A DNA stretch of 36,743 nt from an uncultured Caulobacterales bacterium (GCA_937927825.1 CALFWV010000103.1:1-36743); one strand, 5' to 3'. Counted from the first letter of the stretch, positions 16,710-24,585 are shown. Numbers and translations are program-made. Notes: a model not told the origin generated them from the letters alone.

Positions 16710-17069
16710 ATGGCGACAATTTTATATGCAGAAGATGATGATGGAATGCGTCGATTCTTTGAAAAAGCTCTCGAAAAAGCCGGTCATCATGTGATTGCCT
16801 GTGCGGATGGAGAGCGGGCATTGCGCGCTTTAAAATTTGCGGACGGCGCTTTTGATATGTTGCTGACCGACATTATGATGCCTGGAATTGACGGAATAGA
16901 GCTGGCAAAACAGGCTGAAACACTGTCTCCGGGTATCAAAATCATGTTCATTACAGGGTTCGCTGCCGTCGCCATGAGTGATCAAGATGTCAGTAGTCAA
17001 ACGGTTTTATCTAAGCCTGTCCATCTGCGTCAGCTCGTAGATGAAGTCGATCGGCTGATTGCGGCCTAG
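16710..17069 (+). CDS. cpdR: CpdR-like single-domain response regulator
   Basis: This is a stand-alone receiver domain (119 aa). Acidic residues are in YAEDDDGMRRF (D9-D11), the phosphoacceptor D54 is in LLTDIMMPGIDGIELA, T82 is in IMFITGFAAVAM, and K102 is in VLSKPVHLRQLV. The ITGFAAVA and LSKPxHLRxLVxEVxRLxAA pattern matches CpdR, which in Caulobacter steers ClpXP toward CtrA and other substrates when unphosphorylated (established knowledge). A CtrA box elsewhere in this window fits the presence of this circuit. It is followed by tRNA-Val. The start is ATG after GACAGAGACCC. Confidence 0.9.
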   Translation: MATILYAEDDDGMRRFFEKALEKAGHHVIACADGERALRALKFADGAFDMLLTDIMMPGIDGIELAKQAETLSPGIKIMFITGFAAVAMSDQDVSSQTVLSKPVHLRQLVDEVDRLIAA

Positions 17070-17183
17070 TCACGCTGCGATTGTGCCCGGATTAGGGCTT
17101 GCCACTCCGAAGCGCCTTGCGTATAGCGCCGTTTCCCGAACACAGACGAGGCCTATCGTCTGTTTCATCGTTCAGGTCTGGAC

Positions 17184-17258
17184 GGGCGATTAGCTCAGCG
17201 GGAGAGCACTACATTGACATTGTAGGGGTCACTGGTTCAATCCCAGTATCGCCCACCA
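17184..17258 (+). tRNA. tRNA-Val (anticodon GAC)
   Basis: A full cloverleaf can be read. The acceptor is GGGCGAT/ATCGCCC, the D-arm GCTC-AGCGGGA-GAGC, the anticodon arm CTACA-TTGACAT-TGTAG with GAC at 17216-17218, and the T-arm ACTGG-TTCAATC-CCAGT. A discriminator A and encoded CCA (17256-17258) complete it. It marks the left border of the accessory block, but I find no repeat of its 3' end to the right that would serve as an attachment site. Confidence 0.97.
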
Positions 17259-17373
17259 GACCGACGGATTTCAAGCCAAACACGCTTTTCATGATTGTTT
17301 GTTCATGCCATGGAGCGTTGGGCCTTTCGCATGTGGGTGCGAGATTTTACTAGACATCGGATGTAGGGATACG

Positions 17374-18264
17374 ATGACCGGACTCTCCCGTCAGTTTAAA
17401 CATTCTATAAAGAAATTGCTCGCGCCAGATTCTTTGGACGAAATTTTTATGATGTCCAAATCCAGTCCGGTTTCTCACGAGGGGAATATTGCATTCTCAG
17501 CGTTCCAAAACCGTGTTTTTGAAGATATTTTTCCAGACTTTACCTATGAATTTTGTACAACAAGTCAGACGAAACTGTCGGAAAAGGGTGAAATTCTAGA
17601 TATCGTGACGGTATTGTGGAATTTGCCCGATGAGTGCCTATCCAGTTACATGCAAAATGCTCATTTGGACTCATTGTCGCCGTTAGTTTACGCTAATCCG
17701 GGTCGGGCGCTTAACTATACGCATATCATTCGGGCGGAGCGCCTTGAGGAATATCCCTTCTTCGTCAATCACTGCCTAAAGTTTGGAATACATCAAGCGA
17801 TGTCGGTGGGGTTCCTAAACCCCGGCCATGAGAGCACATTTTTATCTTTTGATTATCTGGGCGACGAAAATAACTTAAGTTGGGTTCCATTCGATCACGT
17901 AAAAATTGAATTAGCCTCCTTCCCTTTCGCTTTGGCATGGCTATACCGAGCGGGAGTATTTGATGAACGGCGATTAAAAAAAATGTTCTTACTGCTCTCC
18001 GGGTTGACCGAAAGCCGGTTATTGAACCTGCGGAAATATATAAATTCGCCCATGCAAAGCTTTGATCAACAAGCGGCGGACTTGGGCATTACCGCCAGTA
18101 CGTTGAAAGAAGATTTGGGTACTATTCGCGATAAAACAATTATAAAATTAGGCCTTAAGACGGACCCCAACCGCAACACCCCCACGCGCTTGCTTGATCA
18201 GCACTATAGTTTTTTAAGCCTGTTGGGCGATCACACTGCCGAGTTGGAGGGTTTACCGTCTTGA
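17374..18264 (+). CDS. LuxR-type regulator (autoinducer-binding-like domain + GerE HTH), divergent
   Basis: I choose the ATG at 17374 (AGGGAT upstream), giving 296 aa. The track's longer form from 17299 adds a Cys/Trp-rich tail right after the tRNA and is less credible. Residues ~40-190 look like a LuxR autoinducer-binding fold (HIIRAERLEEYPFFVNHCLKFGIHQAMSVGFLNPGHESTFLSFD). Residues ~205-262 match a GerE-type HTH (LSGLTESRLLNLRK...DQQAADLGITASTLKEDLGTIRDKTIIKLGLKT). Several canonical ligand-pocket tryptophans are not evident, so the ligand, if any, may not be a standard acyl-homoserine lactone. No luxI is in the window. The 3' end overlaps that of the convergent SET gene by 34 nt. Confidence 0.7.
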   Translation: MTGLSRQFKHSIKKLLAPDSLDEIFMMSKSSPVSHEGNIAFSAFQNRVFEDIFPDFTYEFCTTSQTKLSEKGEILDIVTVLWNLPDECLSSYMQNAHLDSLSPLVYANPGRALNYTHIIRAERLEEYPFFVNHCLKFGIHQAMSVGFLNPGHESTFLSFDYLGDENNLSWVPFDHVKIELASFPFALAWLYRAGVFDERRLKKMFLLLSGLTESRLLNLRKYINSPMQSFDQQAADLGITASTLKEDLGTIRDKTIIKLGLKTDPNRNTPTRLLDQHYSFLSLLGDHTAELEGLPS

Positions 18265-19931
18265 CCGTTAGCCGCTGACGTAATCCATTCCGATACCATC
18301 GATTTGGCGAGATAGTCACATCTCATTTCCGCAGGTAGACTATCAAAATTTCCAACAACGCCCGTGCATCGGTCAGCGCCACATAAACAGCGTTCCAAGA
18401 CCCAGTTTGAATTTTCTGAACATCTGTAATCCCATGTTAATTGTTCGTCTCGCGCAATATCTCGTATTGTAAATATTTCTGTTTTATTTCGAATGCCGCA
18501 ATTGGGATCGCAAGAATGGCATAGTCGATGCGCCAAGCCCTTATATCCGAAGACATATTCCTTCGGCCCGACTTGAATAGCGTGGTCCCGCATTATTTCG
18601 GGCAACCCAAGAGCTGTGTCTGAGTGATAGGTCTCCCCGCTGAAAATGGCGATGCGGGTGCCGGCTGGAATATTTTTTGTTGCAAAAACGGCGAGTCCTG
18701 ATTTTCCGTTTGGTGTGACGACGACCGCAGTCTCATCAGTTGGTTGAGAGATATAATATTGTGTCCGATATTGCCGTTTTTCTCGTGCGGCTGTTCTTAA
18801 CGCGTAATTCCAGTGTTTCTTATCGCCCGTGATTAGAAATAGGGCTTGGGACATCTGAGCGCAAAATACTATCGGGTGATCATTTTTCAAAATCCCAAAC
18901 ACGAGGCGGTCATTCAAGGCTGTATTTAACGTATGCGCAGTCCCATGTGGTGGAATTTCAGAGGCGAGAGGTAAGGCGGCATGGGCCGGACTGATTTTCT
19001 GGGCCATGGACTTCATCATTTTATAAAAAACGTCCCCACCTTGAATGTCCGGATTTAAGACTTGAGCGGAAATTGTCATGAGCGGGTCTGTTGGGTTTAA
19101 TCCGAAGTGATATGCTATTTTGTCGAAAAATCGCTTTGGGTCATCGTGGAGGCGCTCATCTTCATAGGCGCTAAAAAGAAGGGGATTGGACCATTCTTCA
19201 CTCTGGAATAGCCTTTCGACGGTTCCCATTCGCGAATGCAATAAGCCTTTTAATTGCCCACTCGCGCTGTGTCTGACAAGTGTTACATATCCGGGATCTG
19301 TAAGCCTGTCTTGTATAAGGGTTCTGCATTTCCCTTTATCCGTCCAAAGATGAAATCCGGTCGGAAGAAGAACCGATTCTAGGTCTTCCGGAGGAGGGGC
19401 CTTCATGGCGCGTTGGAAGGCGGCCTCGCGCAAAGTCTCTTGGCATATTCTGCGTTTTTCGGGATCAGACAGGGCAACACTCACCGTGTAGGCGTCGAAG
19501 TCCAAACTATGAGGCAAGGACTGAAGCGGGTCGCTTTCATGAAAAGCAAAATGAAAATAGGGAGCCCTACAGAAACTACGTCTAAAATAGTCGGCTATTT
19601 CAAGCACCACCTCGGTCGGCAGAGTCTCTGCATCATAGGTGCAACTGCTGATAGGATTTTTATCCCCGAGATTGTCACTTAGAACTTCAACTTCAGGGCA
19701 TGTCTCCATGTCTACGCCAATAATATCGCTTCCCGCGGCGTGGGCTGTCTTTAGTTTGTCTATTGTTTGCGATGAATAGCGCATGCCTGGGATGATTTCA
19801 GGAATCCCCGGAGGATATTGCCGGATAGTTGAAGCCGCAACCCTGCCCGTCGCCGCGCGCAATGCGACGCGCTCTGTTGGAGCCACAAAGGCATCCCATG
19901 CGCGGATAATGTCATGCGTATCATTGGTCAT
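18231..19931 (-). CDS. Three-part protein: Orn/Lys/Arg decarboxylase C-terminal module + GNAT-like region + SET/post-SET methyltransferase
   Basis: This is a 566-aa protein. Residues ~12-74 (ALRAATGRVAASTIRQYPPG, IPEIIPG) match the C-terminal module of Orn/Lys/Arg decarboxylases, whose catalytic part is encoded just upstream. Residues ~145-385 look GNAT-like (GYVTLVRHSASGQLKGLLHS; ISAQVLNPDIQGGDVFYKMM; HTLNTALNDRLVFGIL). Residues ~408-505 form a SET domain: GLAVFATKNIPAGTRIAIFS, HRLCHSCDPNC, IARDEQLTWDY. A post-SET CLCGADRC (Cx1Cx4C, C515-C522) follows and, with C474, would bind zinc. The usual N of NHSC is Cys here. The predicted activities are lysine N-methylation (SET) and acyl transfer (GNAT, less certain). 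It overlaps the PLP gene by 11 nt in another frame, so it is translationally coupled. Substrates are unknown. Confidence 0.75.
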   Translation of the reverse strand: MTNDTHDIIRAWDAFVAPTERVALRAATGRVAASTIRQYPPGIPEIIPGMRYSSQTIDKLKTAHAAGSDIIGVDMETCPEVEVLSDNLGDKNPISSCTYDAETLPTEVVLEIADYFRRSFCRAPYFHFAFHESDPLQSLPHSLDFDAYTVSVALSDPEKRRICQETLREAAFQRAMKAPPPEDLESVLLPTGFHLWTDKGKCRTLIQDRLTDPGYVTLVRHSASGQLKGLLHSRMGTVERLFQSEEWSNPLLFSAYEDERLHDDPKRFFDKIAYHFGLNPTDPLMTISAQVLNPDIQGGDVFYKMMKSMAQKISPAHAALPLASEIPPHGTAHTLNTALNDRLVFGILKNDHPIVFCAQMSQALFLITGDKKHWNYALRTAAREKRQYRTQYYISQPTDETAVVVTPNGKSGLAVFATKNIPAGTRIAIFSGETYHSDTALGLPEIMRDHAIQVGPKEYVFGYKGLAHRLCHSCDPNCGIRNKTEIFTIRDIARDEQLTWDYRCSENSNWVLERCLCGADRCTGVVGNFDSLPAEMRCDYLAKSMVSEWITSAANGQDGKPSNSAV

Positions 19932-21171
19932 AATTATGGCTCAAATTTTGGGTGAGGGAGATATTTAAAGCCGCCTTTAAGCGAAATAGGATTTCATCAA
20001 TTTGCGTAAGAAATTCGGGTGACCCGCAGAGAAGAAGCAAAGTGCTGGCTGTCGATTTTTCCACATCGACGGCAAACTCGCTCGACAGCACTGCGGCCCA
20101 GCGCCTTGCGTCGAGATTTTCAATGTCATGGGTACTAATAAGGATGTGGGTGGGGTCATGTGTCTCTGCGCCAACGTCAGTAGGCTTAACAATTCGAAGC
20201 GCAGGATGTACGTCTTGAATGCGTTCGGATAATTTTTTGGCAGCCTTTTCAGCGTGCTCGAAAAACCTATCCCAAGCGCCAGTGGTGATTTGTTCAAGAC
20301 GATATTCGGCAATCATAATGTCAACAAACGACACACTTGAGGACCTAAAGCCAAGATCTAAAGCTTCATCCCAGAGCCGCGCAATCGCTTCATTTTCGGT
20401 CAGAATACACCCCAAGCTGGACGGCGTAAGACCGCGTTTATGCGGACTCGTAATCCAGACGTCGCAAATAGAGGACAATGCGGGTTTTTCATTTTTTGGG
20501 CTGCGAAATCTCAAAGCGTCCCAGGCCCCGTCAACAACCACTGAAATCCCATTTGATTTCGCATAGTTATAAATCTTTATATCTTCTGACGGGGACCGAA
20601 ACCCATCATAGGAGGGAAGAACAAGAACTAGAGCTGCAAATCGGTGTGGGCCATGTAGTTCTACAAGGTCTTTGACTTTTTCTAACGTCAGGGGCCGAAC
20701 GGTTTCGTATTCCGGCTGGTGTTCCCGAACCAAACGGACGGCGGTCCAACGCCCAAATATAAGGCCGCCAATTGTACTTTGATGGCAGACATCATCAAAT
20801 AATATCAAATCTCGCTCCGGGCACAGTTTTGGAAATACGGCAATCAATAAAGTCAGTAATGCGCCCGAGGATCCGCCAAATGAAAGGCTCGCAAACCGCC
20901 CCCCGTAAAGCTCGGTCAACAAAATATTGACACGGTTCACGGGTCCCAGGTCTGAAGAAGACGGTAAAGAGAACCCTCGGTGTGAAATTGAATGTTCGGC
21001 AAACTCCCAAAGCGTACTGTAAATATTTGAGAAAATTTTCGATAGATGATCAGTATGGCGAGGCCTAAATAGGCTGAGAATGAATAGCTTTCCTAAGGGG
21101 TTTAAAACCAACGCAACGAAAGACAAAATATCTCGACGGCGGACGGACAGCGGGTCAGGGGATGTTGTCAT
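19921..21171 (-). CDS. PLP-dependent Orn/Lys/Arg-decarboxylase-like enzyme lacking its C-terminal module
   Basis: This 416-aa fold-type I PLP protein has family motifs in order: SFGGSSGALLTLLIAV (about 97-112), RDLILFDDVCHQSTIGGLIFG with H130 expected to stack on PLP, VLVLPSYDGFRSPSEDI, VVVDGAWDAL with D214 expected to contact the pyridine nitrogen (DGAW replaces the usual DEAH), and ITSPHKRGLTPSSLG with K245 as the Schiff-base lysine (canonical STHK). The catalytic set is thus retained, and a basic amino acid substrate is plausible but not proven. The protein stops before the decarboxylase C-terminal module, which begins the next gene. It has no good SD before its ATG (GAAAAAAATG). An alternative is a related aminotransferase or lyase activity. 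Confidence 0.75.
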   Translation of the reverse strand: MTTSPDPLSVRRRDILSFVALVLNPLGKLFILSLFRPRHTDHLSKIFSNIYSTLWEFAEHSISHRGFSLPSSSDLGPVNRVNILLTELYGGRFASLSFGGSSGALLTLLIAVFPKLCPERDLILFDDVCHQSTIGGLIFGRWTAVRLVREHQPEYETVRPLTLEKVKDLVELHGPHRFAALVLVLPSYDGFRSPSEDIKIYNYAKSNGISVVVDGAWDALRFRSPKNEKPALSSICDVWITSPHKRGLTPSSLGCILTENEAIARLWDEALDLGFRSSSVSFVDIMIAEYRLEQITTGAWDRFFEHAEKAAKKLSERIQDVHPALRIVKPTDVGAETHDPTHILISTHDIENLDARRWAAVLSSEFAVDVEKSTASTLLLLCGSPEFLTQIDEILFRLKAALNISLTQNLSHNYDQ

Positions 21172-21430
21172 TTTTTTCGGGATGAAATTTTGATCGGCGT
21201 GCAGAATGAAAAACGCTTCCCCTGGAAAAGGGATTTAAAAATCGACCCGCGAAGGGATTGGGTCCGGGTCTGGGTCTGCAATAGATTTGGCATGCGGTCT
21301 TCCTTGTTGGAGTCCAGCTTCTAAATTTCTGCTCGGTGATGCCATGAACCGGTCCGAAACTCATTCAAACGTTCTGTCGTTAAGTCATTGAAAATATGAT
21401 TTAATAAATCGAGACTTGCCGTATGTTATC
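21172..21430. other. Intergenic region between the NTPase and PLP genes
   Basis: This is 259 bp with no supported gene. The 69-aa minus-strand ORF at 21155-21364 is Arg/Pro-rich without recognisable features and overlaps the PLP start, so I leave it out. The right half (around 21365-21430) is AT-rich and may hold the promoter of the PLP-SET operon. No clear terminator hairpin follows the NTPase gene. Confidence 0.4.
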
Positions 21431-24025
21431 TTAATCGGGCGCCGTCATTTTTATGTCGTCTATCCCAATTTCAGGAATAGAGTTTCGAATGTTCTCGGGA
21501 GGGATGTTGGCAAGAGCTCCATCCATGCCCAAAAATGTGCAGTGCCGAAACTTTGCGTCTAAAAGAAGTTCTGCTCCGTAGCTTTCTGCGAAGGCACACT
21601 GTGAAAAAATGCACCGATCAAAAATGACGTTTTCAAAATGAGAGGAGAAAAACTCTACATCTGCAAAATGACATTGAGAAAAGAATGTCCCTTTCATCTC
21701 ACAACCGGAAAAACTACTGGCTTGAAATCGGGAGCCTTGGAAAAGGCAGTGCAATACATTCGTATCTAACACCCGCCAATGGTGAAAAATAGATTGAGGA
21801 AATACGGTTTGAAAGAAATGCGACCCGGTGACTTTCACATGACTCCACTGGGTCATGGCAAAACGTGAATTTTCAGTTGTTAGACTTTCAACATGTCCCG
21901 GTGTGAAATTTAACTGGCTCATATCCGCGGATTTTAGGTGAAGTGCAGAAAGGCTTTGGGTTAGAAACCGAACGTCTTGTGCCTCGGCAGCATCAATGAA
22001 CGATGATTTGAAATTCAGCCCTTTAGGTTGCTGTGTGAGTTTAAAGTCCGAGCTATTAAATAGCGACGTAACTCCAGACATAGGGAAGGCCGCCCCAGTA
22101 CGTTTAAGTCGTTCCAGGTTAAAACATGACCAGACAAAAAATAACAGTGCAGTGGCGTTTTGCATTTGGGAGAACAGGCTTAACCCACGTGTCTCGAGAT
22201 CCGCAGGATGGATGTGTTCGCGAATTATAGTCAGCGCTACGTCCCATGCCGAATTCGAAGCTTCATCGAATCGAAGAGCCGCTTCTTTTTGACAAAAATC
22301 AGCTAAACTTGGTCCGTGATGTCCCTCGGATGAAAGTTTAATCCAGTCCTTTAACGCAATTTCAAATTCAACTGACGTCCCGAAGGAAGCGATAAGCAGG
22401 CTGAACTTATCTAGAATATAAGTGCTGATCAAATATTCGGAAAAGCCTTCATGGACAAACTGAACTCGTCCTGTATCAATATTTGCGGCACCTTGTGACA
22501 GAGCGCTGTGTTGCCCCGACATGAGAAAAATTGGAGATGTTTGGCCCGGCGCCTCGAGGAATTTCAAAGCCGTGAAGGCCCCCTTTATTTCGGGGTCGTC
22601 AACATCTTCATATATCCGCCGGAGCGAAACGGTCTGCCCGGCTTTGTTGTGCCACACCGTCACAGCAATGTACTGGAAAACCCTGAGCAAGAGCTTCTCA
22701 TCTAAGACGTGCCGGAGGTTTAAAGTTTGATGCTCTAAAATTGTTTTGAATATTTGGTTCCTGTTGGAGGTGTTGGTCAGAGCGTTAATCCGCTCATGGG
22801 GCAAGGCAAGGGATGAATCGTTCTGGTTTGCTTTAAGACCCGACTGGCACATCAGAAAAGTGAGCAGTGGGACCCGTCCAAACTGAAAGAACTCATCATA
22901 TTCTACACTCAAAAAATCCGGAAGGCTTTGGTCTTCCATGTAGCCATTTGCATCGAGATATTTGTCCCACCAGGTCCCGCGTAAATCCGCTCCGTGGCCG
23001 GTTTCCGAAGCGGTTTCATTGCGCAAGCTCCCATCCAGGCCGCACATAATAAAACGCCGGGCGTTATCCAAAGAAATTTGATTTGCGTAAAATGAAACAT
23101 GGGACTCTTGACCCAGAGCCATAATTTGAAGTGTTTTATTGTGAGCAGCACACGCCGCTTGCTCCATCTTCAATGTTTTGATGAGCTGACTTATTGGATT
23201 TTGAGAGGCTTGAGACCCATGATATATTTGGTCTATCCCATCCAATATAAGGGAAGCTTTTTTAAAAGATGATAATCTGAAGTGTTTCAGAAAAGATGAG
23301 GCCGAAAAAGAATCGCCAATGGGTTGACTGGGATTCAGCATGTCGATGTCGATGTCTGAGAGTCGGTCTCCGCGCAAGTAAATCGGAAATACGTCTCCGC
23401 TGCAAAATGTTTGAGCTAAGTGCAATGCGGCCATAGACTTACCGGCGCCCGGACCCCCGCTTATGAAAATCCAATCATTTTGTGTCGCGGTTAAATCGGC
23501 GTCTGGCGGAAGAGCAATGATATCTTCAATGTCTTGCGGCGTTGCCTCGGCGGTGTCTGCGGCTCCCAACTGAATAGGGACATAAATATCGGACGATGAA
23601 TAATTTTGATTTGGGAACTTTCCAAAATATAGCTCTTGTATCCAATTGCGATGCTGCGCGCAGATAAGGTTGGAAAGCTCTGAGGACTCTTTTTGCGTAT
23701 TGTCCTGAGTACGGCCTGCAGAATGCAGAGCCCAAACAGTTTCAAAGGCCGTTACCCAGCTTTTTGCAAGATCGGGGGCGGTCACCGTTTCAATCATTCT
23801 TAAAAAAGCACTGGAGTAGCGAGTAGGAATAACGTCCCTGTTTTTCCATTTGTTTATTGTAACGGTGCTAACGAGCTTGCCTCGGGTAAAGTCCTGAAAT
23901 GCGTCGCTAAAACTATCTTCCGTCCAATGCCCAACTTGAAAATAAAACCTGAAAAGTTCTGAGGGGCTAAATTTTGTAAAATCTTCCGGTGGCGGGATCT
24001 TGATAGGTTTACGCAAAATTCGCAC
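21431..24025 (-). CDS. STAND/NACHT-like NTPase with N-terminal HTH-like region and C-terminal pentapeptide-type repeats
   Basis: This is an 864-aa protein. Residues ~18-80 look like an XRE-type HTH (FQDFTRGKLVSTVTINKWKNRD, IPTRYSSAFLRMI). A P-loop, WIFISGGPGAGKS, lies at 185-197. Walker B-like ASLILDGIDQIYHG lies at 257-270; NACHT proteins normally read DGLDE, so the last acid is replaced by Gln. A long helical middle follows. From ~690 there are five-residue repeats of A(D/N)LxX type in degenerate form (FQGSRFQASSFSGCEMKGTFFSQCHFADVEFFSSHFENVIFDRCIF), forming a beta-helix. The architecture effector/HTH-NTPase-sensor recalls bacterial NACHT/STAND regulators and defence proteins; function here is an inference. 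The track start is GTG; a TTG three codons in (24016) has better spacing to AAGGTG. Confidence 0.75.
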   Translation of the reverse strand: MRILRKPIKIPPPEDFTKFSPSELFRFYFQVGHWTEDSFSDAFQDFTRGKLVSTVTINKWKNRDVIPTRYSSAFLRMIETVTAPDLAKSWVTAFETVWALHSAGRTQDNTQKESSELSNLICAQHRNWIQELYFGKFPNQNYSSSDIYVPIQLGAADTAEATPQDIEDIIALPPDADLTATQNDWIFISGGPGAGKSMAALHLAQTFCSGDVFPIYLRGDRLSDIDIDMLNPSQPIGDSFSASSFLKHFRLSSFKKASLILDGIDQIYHGSQASQNPISQLIKTLKMEQAACAAHNKTLQIMALGQESHVSFYANQISLDNARRFIMCGLDGSLRNETASETGHGADLRGTWWDKYLDANGYMEDQSLPDFLSVEYDEFFQFGRVPLLTFLMCQSGLKANQNDSSLALPHERINALTNTSNRNQIFKTILEHQTLNLRHVLDEKLLLRVFQYIAVTVWHNKAGQTVSLRRIYEDVDDPEIKGAFTALKFLEAPGQTSPIFLMSGQHSALSQGAANIDTGRVQFVHEGFSEYLISTYILDKFSLLIASFGTSVEFEIALKDWIKLSSEGHHGPSLADFCQKEAALRFDEASNSAWDVALTIIREHIHPADLETRGLSLFSQMQNATALLFFVWSCFNLERLKRTGAAFPMSGVTSLFNSSDFKLTQQPKGLNFKSSFIDAAEAQDVRFLTQSLSALHLKSADMSQLNFTPGHVESLTTENSRFAMTQWSHVKVTGSHFFQTVFPQSIFHHWRVLDTNVLHCLFQGSRFQASSFSGCEMKGTFFSQCHFADVEFFSSHFENVIFDRCIFSQCAFAESYGAELLLDAKFRHCTFLGMDGALANIPPENIRNSIPEIGIDDIKMTAPD

Positions 24026-24030
24026 CTTTT

Positions 24031-24048
24031 AATTGTAATTGTAATTAC
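24031..24048 (-). promoter_or_regulatory. AATTGT repeat and GTAATTAC palindrome before the NTPase gene
   Basis: Three 6-bp units, AATTGT-AATTGT-AATTAC, end in the perfect palindrome GTAATTAC immediately upstream of the NTPase start. The periodic, symmetric layout looks like an operator; the HTH-like N-terminus of the encoded protein makes autoregulation an attractive guess. Binding is not shown by the sequence. Confidence 0.35.
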
Positions 24049-24141
24049 GCAACGAAACCGCAAATCGCCCGACAATCGTAGGGTGTGGCAACTGGGCTAA
24101 TCTCATAGAGCAGAGAAGTACTCCTAGCGGAGGATGAAGTG

Positions 24142-24192
24142 ATGATTCAAGATGTCTTGGAGTTTGAAGGGCTTTCTAGTTTTTCTGCCTGA
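24142..24192 (+). CDS. Possible 16-aa leader peptide
   Basis: A GGAGG motif 8 nt before an ATG opens a 16-codon frame (MIQDVLEFEGLSSFSA). It is followed by a hairpin, CCCTTCCAA/TTGGAATGGG (24229-24252), that covers the start codon of the next ORF. The layout resembles a leader-peptide attenuator but could be chance; the peptide shows no run of one amino acid. Confidence 0.2.
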   Translation: MIQDVLEFEGLSSFSA

Positions 24193-24246
24193 ACATCCAA
24201 ACAATCGGCACTTCGGCAATACTTAATCCCTTCCAATTTTGTTGGA

Positions 24247-24585
24247 ATGGGAGGGTTTGTAATTCTTCGCGTAACATTGTTTGGAATCCGTAATTCCCAC
24301 TTACGAAACGGTACCATCTTGTTTCGGCGGATTGTTGAACCTAAACCGCGCCTTCTGATAAAGCGAGGCAGGCCAAATTTGCGTGTTGAGACGAGTGCAG
24401 CTGCAGGTCCTGATGTGGCGAAATTTGTTCTTAATCTCGAAACAGGTTTTGACGTCTCATCGGGGCCTGCGCCCTATTTACAGCTGACATTCTATGAAAA
24501 TCTCTCTGTTGAAAGACGGTTGGATGGCTTGTTGCTTGGGCTTGCATCACTTATGGCAATAGCGTGTCATTTTTTCGCGTTATAA
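24247..24585 (+). CDS. Hypothetical 112-aa protein with a C-terminal hydrophobic segment
   Basis: I do not recognise this ORF. The visible features are a basic N-terminal half (LRNGTILFRRIVEPKPRLLIKRGRPNLRVE) and a C-terminal hydrophobic stretch, LDGLLLGLASLMAIACHFFAL, that could be a membrane tail. It overlaps the start of the secreted 614-aa gene by 22 nt in the same direction, which suggests an operon and coupling. The start is uncertain: the ATG at 24247 has a weak SD and sits in a hairpin. It may be a real small gene or a chance frame. Confidence 0.45.
   Translation: MGGFVILRVTLFGIRNSHLRNGTILFRRIVEPKPRLLIKRGRPNLRVETSAAAGPDVAKFVLNLETGFDVSSGPAPYLQLTFYENLSVERRLDGLLLGLASLMAIACHFFAL

Noticed and set aside
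17299-17373. Upstream start for the LuxR-type gene
   Set aside because: The extra 25 residues are Cys/Trp-rich and begin 40 nt after the tRNA; the ATG at 17374 has AGGGAT.
19969-19987. Second CtrA-like motif TTAAAGCCGCCTTTAA
   Set aside because: The spacing is 8, not 7, and it lies inside the 3' coding end of the PLP gene.
17240-24250. Attachment-site duplicate of the tRNA-Val 3' end
   Set aside because: I looked for another copy of TTCAATCCCAGTATCGCCC to the right and found none, and no integrase gene is present.
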